Positions 13,682-25,367 of a DNA stretch of 64,000 nucleotides are shown here, one piece after another. The stretch comes from Aquila chrysaetos chrysaetos (taxonomy: Eukaryota; Chordata; Aves; Accipitriformes; Accipitridae): assembly GCF_900496995.4 (NCBI RefSeq), contig NC_044010.1, forward strand, positions 2,480,001 through 2,544,000, in the 5' to 3' direction. A model generated the notes under the pieces. The model was not told the origin of the DNA. It ran no database searches and saw only the letters and a program-made list of their open reading frames with translations. Every line of letters starts with the position of its first letter. The first letter of the stretch is position 1. The translations under genes were made by a program, and so were the position numbers.

Positions 13682-13852
13682 ACAAAACCCCAACGAACAC
13701 TTTCTTGCACTTGCTTGTCGCCAAATAAGGAAAGAGAGGCCTCTTGATTTTTTCTTTTTCTTTTTTTTTTTACTCCATCCCTTCATCCTCTTGTTTTTTT
13801 TTTTTTCTTGACCTCTCTCCAACAAAATGTAATGCTTCTTCCAAGGATTGTC

Positions 13853-13950
13853 CAATCATGTTTGGGGTTGGTTTTTTTTTTTTTTGAGCTCTCCTTTCTG
13901 GGTTTTTTTGTTTGTTTGTTTTGGGTTTTTGTTTTTGGTTTTTTTGGGGT
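13853..13950 (+). repeat. G/T-rich low-complexity tract in NAA50 3'UTR
   Basis: Runs of T interspersed with GGG and GGGG (for example gggtttttttgtttgtttg) across about 100 bases. Similar tracts occur at about 2078-2113, 8446-8480, 11575-11645 and 29437-29485. Confidence 0.7.
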
Positions 13951-16900
13951 GGGAAAAGGTGTGCAGATCTTTTAAGTTTGAGGTGTGGAGGGCTTGAGCA
14001 GGTTATCCTGATAACAAGTTTCCTTCAGAATTATCTCTTTCAGTAAGCAGAATGTAAATCCAATGGGGGGGGAAAGGAAAAGCAATATCTTGTCCTTTGA
14101 CTCCTACATTATTGTGTTTTTTATAACCTACAGGGTACTTTACTCCCCCCCAACCTTTGAATGTTACTTCAGTACTTCCCACTCTTCCTCTTAATTCCCC
14201 CACCTCAAAAAAAGTATGTTTAGTTCTTCCCAATATTTTTGAGTATTGCTTTTTCCTCCATCTGTTGCTGAGAAGGGCGGGCTACTTTACCATACCTTTT
14301 CACTCTGCCTGGGCTGATCTTTTTGAATGCTTTTTTTAAATACTCCTCACCCAAGCTGGTGCTACACTTCTTAACTGACTGAGAGGAGGGCTTAGAGTGG
14401 TCTTTGGTTTTTTCTTATTTTCATTTACCCAACTCCCAGCAGACTTCTGCCAGAGTAAGAGCTAGATCTGTTGTTGGCAAGAGTAACCTTGTAAAAATAT
14501 GAATCCTGAAGCAAGACCCTTGCTTTAAAAATGGGTGAATTGCTGTAGGGCTCACTGAGAGTTAGTTTTAGCTGTGTTGTTGGGATGGGAAAAGTGACTG
14601 TGACCACGTTACCAGCTTTGATCACATAAGGCAAGCACCCATCTCCAGATAAATTTGTTACAGCTACTAAATCTGCGGTGACACATCTGAGATGAGGCAA
14701 GGGTTGAGGAAACCAGGCAGCAAGGCTGAGAAGGTAAACGTGAATCTGACCCTAATCACATAGCTTTGCAGGGGTCTCCTGGATTTGCTTGGGATTGGCT
14801 TGGCTTGCTGTGTTTATGTGCTCCTTTGGGAAGAGGTAGTGAAGAACTGCACAGTTTGCTCCTTTGAAGATTATTTTCCCCTTTCCCCGTTCAGTGGTAA
14901 TAATGCAGTTCCCCTCTCGTGAGAGGGTGTTCATGGAGCACCAGAGAAAAGTGGCATATATTAGAGCATTTTATGGGTTTGGAAAATAGGCTGACTGGCT
15001 TCTTCCTAGTACTGTAACCTCAAAGCTACAGTAAACTCTACTAAGCTCTGCTTTGCATCCTTTCATGCTTTGTTTGCGTGAATATCAGTGCTTCTTTCTA
15101 TGCACTGTTGCCAGCAATTTTATGTATGCCAATACAAATACCAACTTGGGCTTGGACTCTTCTCCAAGCACCTGGGAAAGTGCACTGAGCTGAGACAACA
15201 CCAACCTGCCCCATCCCCCAAGTAGATATTGAACTGCATTCCTTTCCTGTTTGTTTTTTAAAGTTTAAATCCGCATCTTGAATTCATCTGCTTTGAAAGC
15301 CTCCAACCTATAGTGCGCATTGCAGCATACATCTGGTTAGTAGGTGCTGTCCGGTCACTTGAGGGTGACTTGGGAACCAAGGATTTCAAGACGGGAGTTG
15401 TGGTGAGGCAAGGGATGGCACCCCTCATTGCACATTATGTGGTCTTTGATACCCGAGGGGGGATTATACAAGCTGCTCCAGAATTACTCCTCCTTTCCCA
15501 GAGGTGCGTAGTGTTTGTTGGAGTGCATCTTGACAGACCTATGCTGGAAAACGGCTACTTTATTTGCTGGGTTTGCACTAATTGAGTCTTAGGGATGGGC
15601 AGATCGCTAACAACAAAAGCCCCTCCGCACGGCCTGAGCACCTGTGTTTGCAACACTTGGTGGCAGACTCTGGCTAGAAAGATGCAAACAGTTTCCTTGG
15701 CCAGAGGCAGCCTAGTTTTGACAAAAGCTTATTTTTAGTACTGCTAGGACCTGCTCGCACTGGTTATGTTGGCAATTCCAGCATCTTTCTAGAAGGGGAT
15801 GTATTGAAGCACAATTAGCTTGTCATATGCCAACATAGTTTCCCTGGCCATCTGTAGACCAAACCAAGAGAAGTACGCAGAGAGAGAGCGAGAGATAGTA
15901 TTGTATTTGAGGATGTTTGTGCAGCACAGCTGTAACTCAGACCATAGCTGCCTCTGGTGCCAAGCAAAGTGCTCTTCATTCTTCTAGAACTAAGTGGTAA
16001 GTGTTTGGGTTGGGTAGATGGGTGTGGGGATATGAACTCTTAGGATTTGCTGTTGTCGTAGGCTTCCACAAATCGGTGTGTTTCACAGACAGTTTTCCTT
16101 CAGGTTTAAAAGTACGAGTCTGATGTCTGAACTTACTTGGATTAACCTTTGTTTCTGTCTCTTTTTGCTTTGGGCTGCCATCATTCTATGAATGTATCCC
16201 TGAAAACAATTCGTAAAGCTCCTATTCCACAGCAAACCTGCCTCATTGTAACTTCTGCTAAAATGTTTTGTAGGAGGTGGAAGAGAGAGTAACCACAAAT
16301 CTAAGGTTCCTTTTCCCAGGCTATTAATCCTGGAAAACGGTTGTTGAATCTTGAATACAAGGTTTAATCTAAATCTCATAAAAAGCTGTGTTCCCTGTAC
16401 ATGGATAAGGGCAAGTGAAGGTCAGTAGTTCTGGATGACAAACAGTTGTATTCTATTAGTGCATCAGCTGTGTTGAGTGTGGGGGGAGAATGCTGTATCT
16501 TAGTGCTGTTATCCAGAGACACTGAAATTGTGTGAAGTATGGGCTTATGGCAGTAACTTCACTTACTTTGGCTGTTGCTGCAGCAGGATCTCCTTTTAGC
16601 TTGAAAATAACAGCTTATGAACAACTAAATTTTTTAAAAGTTGGGAGTTTCAGTGGGGAAAAAAAAAACCAAACAAAACACTGGCACTTCCTATTCTGGA
16701 TGAAGATCTAGCAAGAAAAATGTATGTGACTAACAGCTTTAGAGTGTAAATTGTGTATATACAAGTTATTCCTGAATCTCTGCAACTGGTTTTGTGATAC
16801 ATCGGTTGAAGTATGAAGATATTATCTACAAAAAGACTCCTACTGGAGGAAACCATGGTACAGGGGAAAAAGAATCATCCAGGAGAGATATCCCTCATTT

Positions 16901-17416
16901 TTGGGAGGGGGAAGGGAGAGATTTTATTTTGTGTATAAGAAACTGGCTGAGTTTACATGATGCAGCTAATGGTTAAACCTGCCAACTAAATATGACATAC
17001 TGTTATGACTGAAACAAACTTATGTGTTATTTCGTTAAAATCTTGATGGTGCCCTGTGTCTAGTAAAAATTTGATCCCCCAAATTGTTTTATTCTCCCCC
17101 ATCTTGTAATCCAGGGTCAGCTGCTATGCACAAAGTCTGTGTTTTGTAAAGTGTTTGCTGACTTGGATGTTTCTTTTGAATCTGCAACTGCTTCCTGATT
17201 AATTTGGCTAAGACCACCCCTGGTCTCTTGAGTTAAGATTTAGGCAAAGGTATGCTGTATGCAGTTTACAGATGCATTCTCAATGTTACAAGTTAAGTTG
17301 CAGGGGGAGCAAATTCTTTACAATAAGATGGTCCATTTTTAATCTTTATCATTGCCCTTGTTGTACATCAGGAGCATGTTTTTGTTTTTCTCAAACTCTT
17401 TAGAAATACCATTCAG

Positions 17417-17422
17417 AATAAA
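17417..17422 (+). terminator. NAA50: Candidate NAA50 polyadenylation signal AATAAA
   Basis: A canonical hexamer in the context cagAATAAAcgtgcac, with a T-rich, GT-containing element about 35-50 bases downstream. It is the first canonical hexamer after the stop. A later one near 19764 (caaAATAAAgctgc) could be an alternative. Confidence 0.6.
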
Positions 17423-17440
17423 CGTGCACTATTTGAGTTA

Positions 17441-20400
17441 TGTCATTTACAACTTGTCATGTGCATTTTTTTGCAGTCCAGCTGTTTCCCTCTGAAATCA
17501 GATATAAAATATTCCTCCGATGTTTCATAAACTGTGTAACTTGGAAGATTTCTAACATGAACTGTGAGTTGGGCTGCTGTGATGAATGCCATGGGTGTCT
17601 GACAACTGAGGAGAGTGGGGTCTGTTTGTTTGTCTTCCCTGAAGTTATGAGCCTTTTCTCAGAAATACTCGGTCTTGTGGGGTGGTGGGGAGGAGAGGAA
17701 GAGGAACTGTCCTGGAATATTTTTGCATTGACTAGTGAGCAGTCTTGAAACAAACCGACCAGCCATCAAGAACTCTGTGTTTTGGGCTTTGTAGGTTCAA
17801 TATTTTAAAGTATTCGAATTAATTGCTAGCTATTGCAAATCTTGACAACAATCTTTGAAAAACTATGGTCTGTACCTGTAAAAGTAACTGCTGTTCAGAT
17901 GCAGCGAGTACTCTTCCATGCTGACTTTTCTCAGAAAGGTATTTAAGTAAAACTCACATCTCTTCTTAACTATTCCAGTCCCTTCTGTTAAAGCCATTTT
18001 TTGTCTGTAGTTTCCTTCTGCTCCTCTCCTGCTTTGAAGTGCCATTTATGAAGTGATGAAAGTTGCACTGTGGTACATTTTCTGGGGAAGAAGAAATGTT
18101 ACCCCAAATATCATCTATTCTGTTCATATAAATATTCTATCTGCTTATTTAAGTTCCTCTAGAAACTGCTTTATCAGTAGATGGAGTTGCTGCAGTCATT
18201 AGGATACCATGCAAAAGCAAAGCTCAGGCTCTGAAACTTGACTGTGGTCTTGAGCTGCTGCTACCAGCTGTCTCCCCTGACCTCTGCTGGAGGGCCTGGA
18301 AGGCACAGCTGGAGATGAACTGCTACCAGGAGTGCAACCTTCATCACTCTGCCCTCACCAGCAGCTGCAGAACCTGGAAAACTTTTGCTGTACTTAAACT
18401 GCTGCAGCTGTTCTCCAAACCACTCAGCTTTTATTGAGCTCTCATGGTTTTTTTTCCTTCCCCATGCTCATCCCAGTCACCTCTCTAATGGCCTGTACAG
18501 TTCTAGACAATTCAGTTACTACTCCCTTACAGGGAAACTAGCAGATAACCCCTGATCATTCATGTTGCCCTTTCCTGAAGCTTTGCTGGTTCTACTAACT
18601 AGTATCTTAAGACAGGCAGTTCCGTTTCCCTCACTGTATTCAAAACTTGGTTATTTGTGGGGTCCTTACGGTGTGTTATTATCTTTTAGTTATAACAGTT
18701 TGCTTTTTTGTTGTTGTTACTGAGATGATTATTTAAAGAACAGTTAAAATGCCACGATCTAATAAGTGAGTAGTTAAGTCATTCACTCCATGTGAAAAAC
18801 TGGGATTGTTGTTTTTTCCCCCCAGTGTGTATATCACCCTATTTACCTGTGCTGGATATAATTTGCTGTTACAGTGCCCAGTCACTCAGCATTAGAAGGG
18901 TCACCTGTTATTCCTCATTCTTATTATCTTGACTAACCTCCAGCAAATTTTTGCCTCACTACTTTCTTTTTTAAAATACTGTTGAGCATTAGAGACCCCA
19001 GCATGAATCTTCGACTCCCCTGTTGACTTCCCACTAGTTTGAAAACTGATCTTTCCTTCTATGCCCTGTGATGTCTGCCTTTTAATCAGCTCTCTGTCCC
19101 CGTGAGGATACTGTCCTCTGATCCTCTAGCAGCCTAGATGACTTAAGAGCTGTTGGACAGGGATCGTTTATTTGAAGTCCTTTTGAATATCTACCAAACC
19201 AATCTCTGTGAGCTGAGTGTTGTAATCTGTTCCTGGCAATACTTTTTCCCCTGTAGGGGTTCTCCAAATCTATTCAACTCATCTAGTCCAGTTGCTTTGT
19301 ATGGGACATGAGATTGTTGCTTAGGTGCTTTTCTCTTGGCCATAAAGAGGCATCAGTCAAACCAGATGATGGAAAGGTTGCCTTTTCTGTATCTTTTTAT
19401 CCTGCCTTCTTTCCATTCCCCCCAGCGCTTTAGTACTGCAAAAGCACTCAGTTTTACTACCGTTTTGCCTAAAGGCTTTGTGGTAACACCATCTCAAGCT
19501 GTCCAGGCTGTGAAGTGAGTTGCCAGCTTTCTCTTCCACTCACTTGCATGTATATGGCCCACAGTCCAAGAAACTCCTGTACCTGGGGAGAGATGCACTG
19601 ACCTCTCTTCTGATGGCCTTTCTGTCGGCTGCTATATCACATCATACAGACTTAGGCCATTACTGTTCACTAAATGATTGAATCGAAACCTGCATGACAG
19701 CCAAGTATTATGCCTTCATTCAAAAAAAATGCACTCAAGTTGTTCTTGGTTAAGACTAATCAAAATAAAGCTGCAGAAACTCTTCCTTTTCACCTGTCAC
19801 ACTAACAGCAAATTATCTCATCTACTCAGTCTAAAGCTTTTCTAAATATTGGTGCAAAACCTGTTTTGTTTTTTTTGGTTTTTTTTTTAAGCTATCTCAT
19901 TATATAATTACTGGTTTATATTCACTACCAGAAACAGGCTACTGATATTCAACAATTTCCTATTATATATGATTTCACCAGTGTATTTTTGCCTCCTGCT
20001 GGATTTTTGCTACTGTATTTCCAATATCTAAAACTGTATGAGTAGCTTGAAGATTCACAAGCTGAAACATTCCAGGACACAACAGGGTTGCAGAACGTAA
20101 ACTTGGTTTTGCTGCTTTGGACATCGGGTGCCTCTTTAGTGAAAATCTTCACTGAAAAAGCACACTACCCTTTAAAAGAGGCAGGGGGGGAAGTAACTCA
20201 GTTTATATTGGAATAAAGTGACAGAGCACAGGTATTTCAGATTTAATTTGTCTTCCCATCTGGTTGTGTCAGAACTAAAAAAATACAAAAACTGAAAAAG
20301 TGCACTTACATTTATACTTTACACTGTGAAGTTGCTATTTACAGTAACTTTAGAATTTTTCTGCAAAAACAGCTAGGGCCTTAAATTACTTCACAGCTGG

Positions 20401-21290
20401 CAAATGGGTCTTCCACTTAACACCAGCTGCAAGATTATTTTGCAAGCAGCAGCTATTCAAAATGAAATGGTTTTTTTTTTTTTTTTTTAATCTAATTGCC
20501 ACTATGACTCATTTCAGCAGCAGCAAAGTTCTTGGATGCTGCTTCAGAAACTTGTCCATGCTCTGTATTATATAATGTTTTAGGAGGGTATACGGACACA
20601 AGATGCTTTCTGGGGAAAATGGCATCTGTGTTTTCCATAAAGCCTAAACATCACAGCTCTACCTTTTTAGGTTGTCTCAGAAAGAAGAGGCTTTGCAACA
20701 CCACTGTTGCCTACGGATGAGCAGAGAGATGATGTACTGGTAAGATGCAGTTTGTACTGGTAAAATACAGTTTGTACTAGTAAAACACATTTGAAAAGAG
20801 TTCCAGAAAATAACTTGCAGAACATCTGTGGAAGGAAACGGTTGAGGCTGGAAATAGGACGCTACCTTATTATGACTAGGAATTGAATTAGAGCGGTGTT
20901 AGCAGGAACTACGAGCTGAGGTAGCGGGGAGTTGTTAATGATTCAGACTCCCCAGTTTAGCGGAAGAAAGAACGCTTTTCTTAAGCTCTGATTTAATTCA
21001 CGAGGAAGGTGGACGAAGGGTTTTTAAAATCCCAATTCCTCCCCAGAACTTTGATTGCGGGGGCAGCGGGTCAGCAGTATTTCAGTGTATAAATGTTATG
21101 GCCTCCTTCGGGTGATTCCCAGCGCCCGAGCAGCTAAACTCAACCTTTACCGGCAGCCGCTTGGCAGAGTTTTCCTTTTCAATGCCGTCTCACTCCAGCC
21201 GCTCTTCTGACAGAAAAAGATTTTCATATCTGAAAAATTAACGAATAAATAAAATTACACATGCCGTTGCTTTTTTTACCTGCCGGCTCA
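17441..21290. other. Spacer between NAA50 and the USF3 CpG island
   Basis: About 3.8 kb between the inferred NAA50 end and the USF3 promoter. It holds no coding exon or transposon I recognise. It has T-rich runs at about 19866-19889 and 20470-20489 and a 20-bp tandem triplication at 20734-20792. GC rises from about 20880 toward the island. Confidence 0.6.
20734..20792 (+). repeat. 20-bp tandem repeat, about three copies
   Basis: Units start at 20734, 20754 and 20774. Copies one and two read gtactggtaagatgcagttt and gtactggtaaaatacagttt, and the third is gtactagtaaaacacattt. Copies differ by a few substitutions, mostly in the middle of the unit. It lies about 0.5 kb upstream of the CpG island. 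Confidence 0.85.
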
Positions 21291-21459
21291 GTGGGGTCCC
21301 TTTTCCCTTCTTCCCCTTCCTGAAGGGAAGAAGCGGGCGGCTTCCCGCCGGCCGGGGGAGAGGCGGTTTGAGCCGGCGCTGGGGTAACGGCGGCCGCCTT
21401 CCCCTTTAAGAAGTTCCGCCCGCCTCTCGCCCCTCCGTGCTCCCCTTCTCGCTCCTCTC

Positions 21460-21696
21460 ATTGGTCGGCTGAGGTGCCGGTCTCCGGCAGTTCCTGTTTC
21501 GGCCACCTTAACTTGTAGACGGTTCGCACGCCCGTCTCAACCTCTCTCGGCCTTTGATTGGACCGCCCCGCCAATGTTTGTGGTGGCGATTGGCCCCCTC
21601 CCGCTCCGCCCCGCCCCGTCGCGGCGACCAACTCCCTCCGCCCCTCCCGCCCATTCTCCATTGGCTTGGAAACCTCGACCCGTGCGCTCGGATTGG
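21460..21696. promoter_or_regulatory. Cluster of six CCAAT boxes (NF-Y-type sites)
   Basis: ATTGG (CCAAT on the minus strand) occurs at 21460-21464, 21557-21561, 21589-21593, 21660-21664 and 21692-21696. CCAAT on the + strand is at 21571-21575. The pentamer is seen directly. NF-Y binding is an inference from its known preference for CCAAT in TATA-less CpG promoters. Confidence 0.7.
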
Positions 21697-21746
21697 CTGC
21701 TGCCGGCCGCGCGTGCGAGCAGCAGGGTGGGCTGCGCGGGAGCGGA

Positions 21747-21766
21747 GGGAGGGAGGGAGGGGGGGG
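21747..21766 (+). promoter_or_regulatory. G-quadruplex-forming motif in USF3 promoter or 5'UTR
   Basis: Three GGG runs at 21747, 21751 and 21755, each followed by a single A, lead into eight consecutive G at 21759-21766. This fits the G3+N1-7 quadruplex pattern with one-base loops. It lies just 3' of the CCAAT cluster, near where transcription should start. Confidence 0.7.
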
Positions 21767-21779
21767 AAGCGGGGAGTGA

Positions 21780-21872
21780 AGGCAGCGGCGGAGCGCTGGG
21801 TGACACGGGGTGTCCGCCCGGAGGATGGTCCCCGCCGTGGGGCTGCCGCCTCTCGGCCCCCCCAGCCCTCCT
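21780..21872 (+). other. USF3: Candidate USF3 first exon, 3' part
   Basis: The inferred exon ends at 21872, before the strong donor GTGAGT at 21873. The 5' end is arbitrary because no TSS can be read. An ATG at 21825 has A at -3 and G at +4 and stays open for exactly 16 codons to the donor. If this exon spliced directly to the acceptor at 36570, the frame would continue through 6 more codons into the known USF3 start (see findings). Intervening non-coding exons may exist and would change that. Confidence 0.4.
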
Positions 21873-23596
21873 GTGAGTGCCGGCCGTTACCGCGGGGGGC
21901 TCGGAGCGGGAGCCTGCTGAGGGGGAGGAGGAGGAGGAAGGGCGGGACGGGGAACCGCCGCCGCCTCGGGCCTCCTCACCCGCCGGTCGGAGCACCGGGC
22001 TGGGCCGGTGGCCCCTTTGTCTGTCAGGAAATCTTTGTGTGGGCCAGACCCGGCCCGGGAAAGGACTTGGGAGCTGAAATAAGCCGAAGGGGAAGCGGTT
22101 GGAAGAGTGCGGGCGGCCCTTTTGTGGTGGGGGCTGCTCGCTGCCCACCCGTCTTCCCGACTCGGGTGTTCCTGCAGGCACCACCGCCGTGGTGGTGGTG
22201 ATGGTGGTCGGGTTTTTTGGTTTTTTTTTTTTGCTCTGGAGAAGTTTTGTTGCTTCGGTGGTGAGGGTTGGGCGCTTCCCTGGCCGGCGTGGATAGGGTC
22301 TGGAAGTGCTGGTTGCGTGTGTGACCGGGGAAAGCGTAAAGGCGGTTGGGGTTTGGAGAGCGGGGTGTTTTTATCGTTTTGAAGTCTTGATGGTCTGAGG
22401 CCATTGGCCCTCAATCGACGTCCAGAAAGTTAGTTTCGGAGAGAGCAAAACGCGGGCACGGTTTCTCAACCGTAACATCTTTTCGGCGTAGTGCAGGATG
22501 GAGAATGTGCAGTGCATCACCTCTGTGTGCTCTTGTTGTGTGACATCTCGACCTGGAAGTTAGTCAGCTTCAGAGTACAGTGCAAAAGTCCAGCTTTTCT
22601 TATTTAGAATTCGGTCCCTGGAAACCTAATTTTTCCTGTTGGGTGTGTTTTCAGCTTGGTCTCTTAAGCAAAGGCGGTTTACGGACACGCTCTGTCTATT
22701 CCAATCTTCACCTAGTAATTGTAGCTCTCTGGCCAATTTCAGTCAAATCTGCCAGCAACAGAAAGACACTGAAGTCTTCAGTTTCATGGAAATCAACATC
22801 TGATAAATGCAGAAGATCACAATTATTGCTCACACCAAGGGCAGGGCACCTAGAATCCAGCTCCTTGCGACAGGCAGCATGGGTGAACTGAGTCCCATCA
22901 GCATACACGTGGCTGAATACAGCCGTAGCACGCGATGCCGTTTGTCCAGGGAAGTCTGCAGGGAAACGGTGGAAGTAAGGCGAAGAAGAAGGGAATAGTG
23001 ATGTGTTGAGTCACTGGCCATAAGCACATAGAAAATCACGCATCTTTATTTTTGCCTTTCATATAATAGCTTGGCCTTCTATTAGACTCCACCCAAACAT
23101 ATGATTATTAGATACTTTTAGCAGAGGTAGCTTAATGATTGCACAGCTAAGCATTCAGAAGTCAGGTAATGTAATAGCTTGGTTTGGAAGCATGATTTAA
23201 GCTTTGCTTTTTTACATACAATGCATGGGACAATCTTATTTATGTGATTACGTTGTGTGGCACTTTAACAAACTGCAGAGTATTGTTTGTCACTCATGAA
23301 TTGTGTGCAGTAATCAGACAAATAGGAAGGAAGAAACTTCCTATGGGGAAATAGTTATTATTATAAGGATTTAGAATTTTTGATTTTGACTTTCAATTAG
23401 TGCCATAATAATAATTCATAGGTACATTTTGGGGTGAAATAGATTTGACAACTGAAAATACATTTGTCATTGAATGGGAAATAAGCCTAGGAAGTGCTCA
23501 TGTTGTGAGCATGATTTTGAGATGCATGTATTCAAAATAACATATCGGGTATGTGAAGCAGTATGAGAACGTTGCAAACTTTGAAGTGTTTGGATG

Positions 23597-23632
23597 TTAC
23601 TTATTCCCTTAGAGACTTACTTATTCCCTTAG
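23597..23632 (+). repeat. 20-bp-spaced duplication of ttacttattcccttag
   Basis: The same 16 bases occur at 23597-23612 and 23617-23632, separated by agac, so the repeat period is 20 bp. Confidence 0.85.
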
Positions 23633-25333
23633 GTTATGGACACATGGGAAGATTTTAATGGAGTAGGTGAAAAATGGTGGTGGATCCTGGAGGAGCCTGA
23701 CAGCTGCAAAGTGATAATTAGGATGTAAGTGCTTGACAGTGGCTTTGCTGCTTTAATTCCTGGTTTTCCAAGTAGCGTTCCCAGGAGCTGACCAGGAACG
23801 GACTGAAGTGACTGTCACTCAAGTGGTGCCATGATGTGTGCCTGGCACATGCCTGCTGTGTGTATCACGGACTCTATGTTTGTACATGAAGCTTAGTCGT
23901 AGTCTGAAATTCCAAAGACATCTTATGAGAAAGAAGGGAAAAATTCAGTAAACGTGTTCTGCTTGCACCGCTGGCTGAGCTACTCCAGCTGCTTTTCACC
24001 ATGTCTCTTCTTGGGTGAACATAGAGGATGCTTCCTTCTTTTTTAAAGGGGAGGAATTAAAGAGCTACTTTTATGTGGGTTGTTTTGGTGGTGGTGGTGG
24101 TTATTCCCCCCCCACCCCATATGCTGAAATCATAAGAATGCCTCTGGCTTCCAGATATTGAACTATAATGAATTAGGCGACAAAGAGATTTGGAATAGTT
24201 CCATTCCAAATATTCAAGTATGCTTTTAATTTGCAAAGTGCATTGGCATAAGGTGTGTGATGTTGTAACCAATCATATCCAGCTTGGATGTGAATTAATA
24301 CCGTGTATGGGTTGAAGCTGGGTACTCCACAGGGTAGAAGAAAGACATAAATACATGAGGAAGTCAAGGGCTGGGACATGCTGGATTTGACAAGAACCAT
24401 TCTGTTGTTCAATTTTTGTACAGTAGTGCTTGTGTTTTTGTAATAAGTGTTTGGATCCAAGATGGCCTTAAAAATAACTTTGTAAATGACACGTGACTGG
24501 GGGGAGGTATAAGTAGTGTAGCATTTAATACGAAGGGATGCTCAGTGAATCATCGTTGTTTGCATTGTAAGAACTTGTAAAAAATATCATGAAGTCTATG
24601 CCACTTTAAAGGATAGTGAGTAAGCATCACAGCACAGTGTTTCAGCTGAGACAGTTTTCAATTAAATAACAATATTGAACATTGGCCCTGATTATCAAAA
24701 TGCCAGCGGTGTGCCTAGCTGTGTGTACAAACCAGGTGTTCAAATGAAAATGGATATGTAAAACGTGTGCATGCAAAGCATCTGACAACTTTGATGTTCC
24801 TAATCATTTTGTAATGGGTCTAGTTATAATTCTCAGGCTTCTGAAGAAGGGTTATACTTGTCTCCAGCCTGAAGGGCTGCTCACCCGTAGTATTGCCGGT
24901 CACTTTATAACTTAGTTCCTGTGCTAGCATTCTTCATCTCTGTCATGTTTGTGGCTCCTTTATTCAAGTTACATCCCTCAGGAACACGTTCTCCTATTCT
25001 GAAGGGTATCAATCATAACGTGAGTTGTGCGTGTGTTCTGGAAAGTGGAGTGAAAACATCTCAGGTTGAATGGTTGAGCAGTAGGGCTTCCTTTGTTTCA
25101 GATTGCAGTATTACGTGTTAAGTCACAACTCCCTGATTAAGAAATGTTGTGCAGTGCCTGGTTTGTGTAATGCTAACCTAACTTGCTGGTTAAAATACAG
25201 TTCCAGCTTTTATATGTGCATATTGTGTGTCCAAAGTTTGCTTTGGTTTTACCTTACAAGTGTAGCACTGTTGTCATGCTCTGAGTAAGCACAAAAGTGA
25301 TTCTACTGTGTGCACAGGATTGACAAATTTTGT

Positions 25334-25367
25334 GTAAACTCAGTTTGTTTGTAAACTCAGTTTGTTT
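25334..25367 (+). repeat. 17-bp perfect tandem duplication
   Basis: gtaaactcagtttgttt is repeated exactly at 25334-25350 and 25351-25367. Confidence 0.9.

Larger units (their letters stand above)
13682..17440 (+). other. NAA50: NAA50 3' untranslated region (probable)
   Basis: The sequence after the NAA50 stop is free of recognisable transposons. The first canonical AATAAA I find downstream is at 17417-17422, followed by T/G-rich sequence (tgtcatgtgcattttttt). This implies a 3'UTR of about 3.7 kb, in line with the long NAA50 3'UTR of mammals as I recall it. The start is pyrimidine-rich and G/T-rich (13745-13950). The end is inferred from the signal, not from transcript data. Confidence 0.65.
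21290..22350 (+). promoter_or_regulatory. USF3: CpG island, probable USF3 promoter and first exon
   Basis: A GC-dense, CpG-dense block sharply set off from AT-rich flanks, and the only such island in the window. It lies downstream of the NAA50 3' end and upstream of the USF3 coding exons, so it is the natural USF3 promoter. It holds six CCAAT boxes (21460-21696), GC boxes (ccgccccgcc near 21605), a G-run quadruplex motif (21747-21766) and a good splice donor at 21873. Open frames longer than 200 codons on both strands are expected in stop-poor GC sequence and have Pro/Arg/Gly-rich composition without domains, so I do not call them. Bidirectional transcription is possible. Confidence 0.8.

Noticed and set aside
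13391-13855. 154-codon minus-strand ORF with Lys-rich runs across NAA50 exon 5
   Set aside because: It is a shadow of the real exon on the opposite strand plus poly-T read as Lys codons; there is no family resemblance.
21537-22184. 215-codon open frames on both strands of the CpG island
   Set aside because: Stop codons are rare in such GC-rich sequence. The translations are Pro/Arg/Gly/Ser-rich with no domain, and both strands are open over the same stretch.
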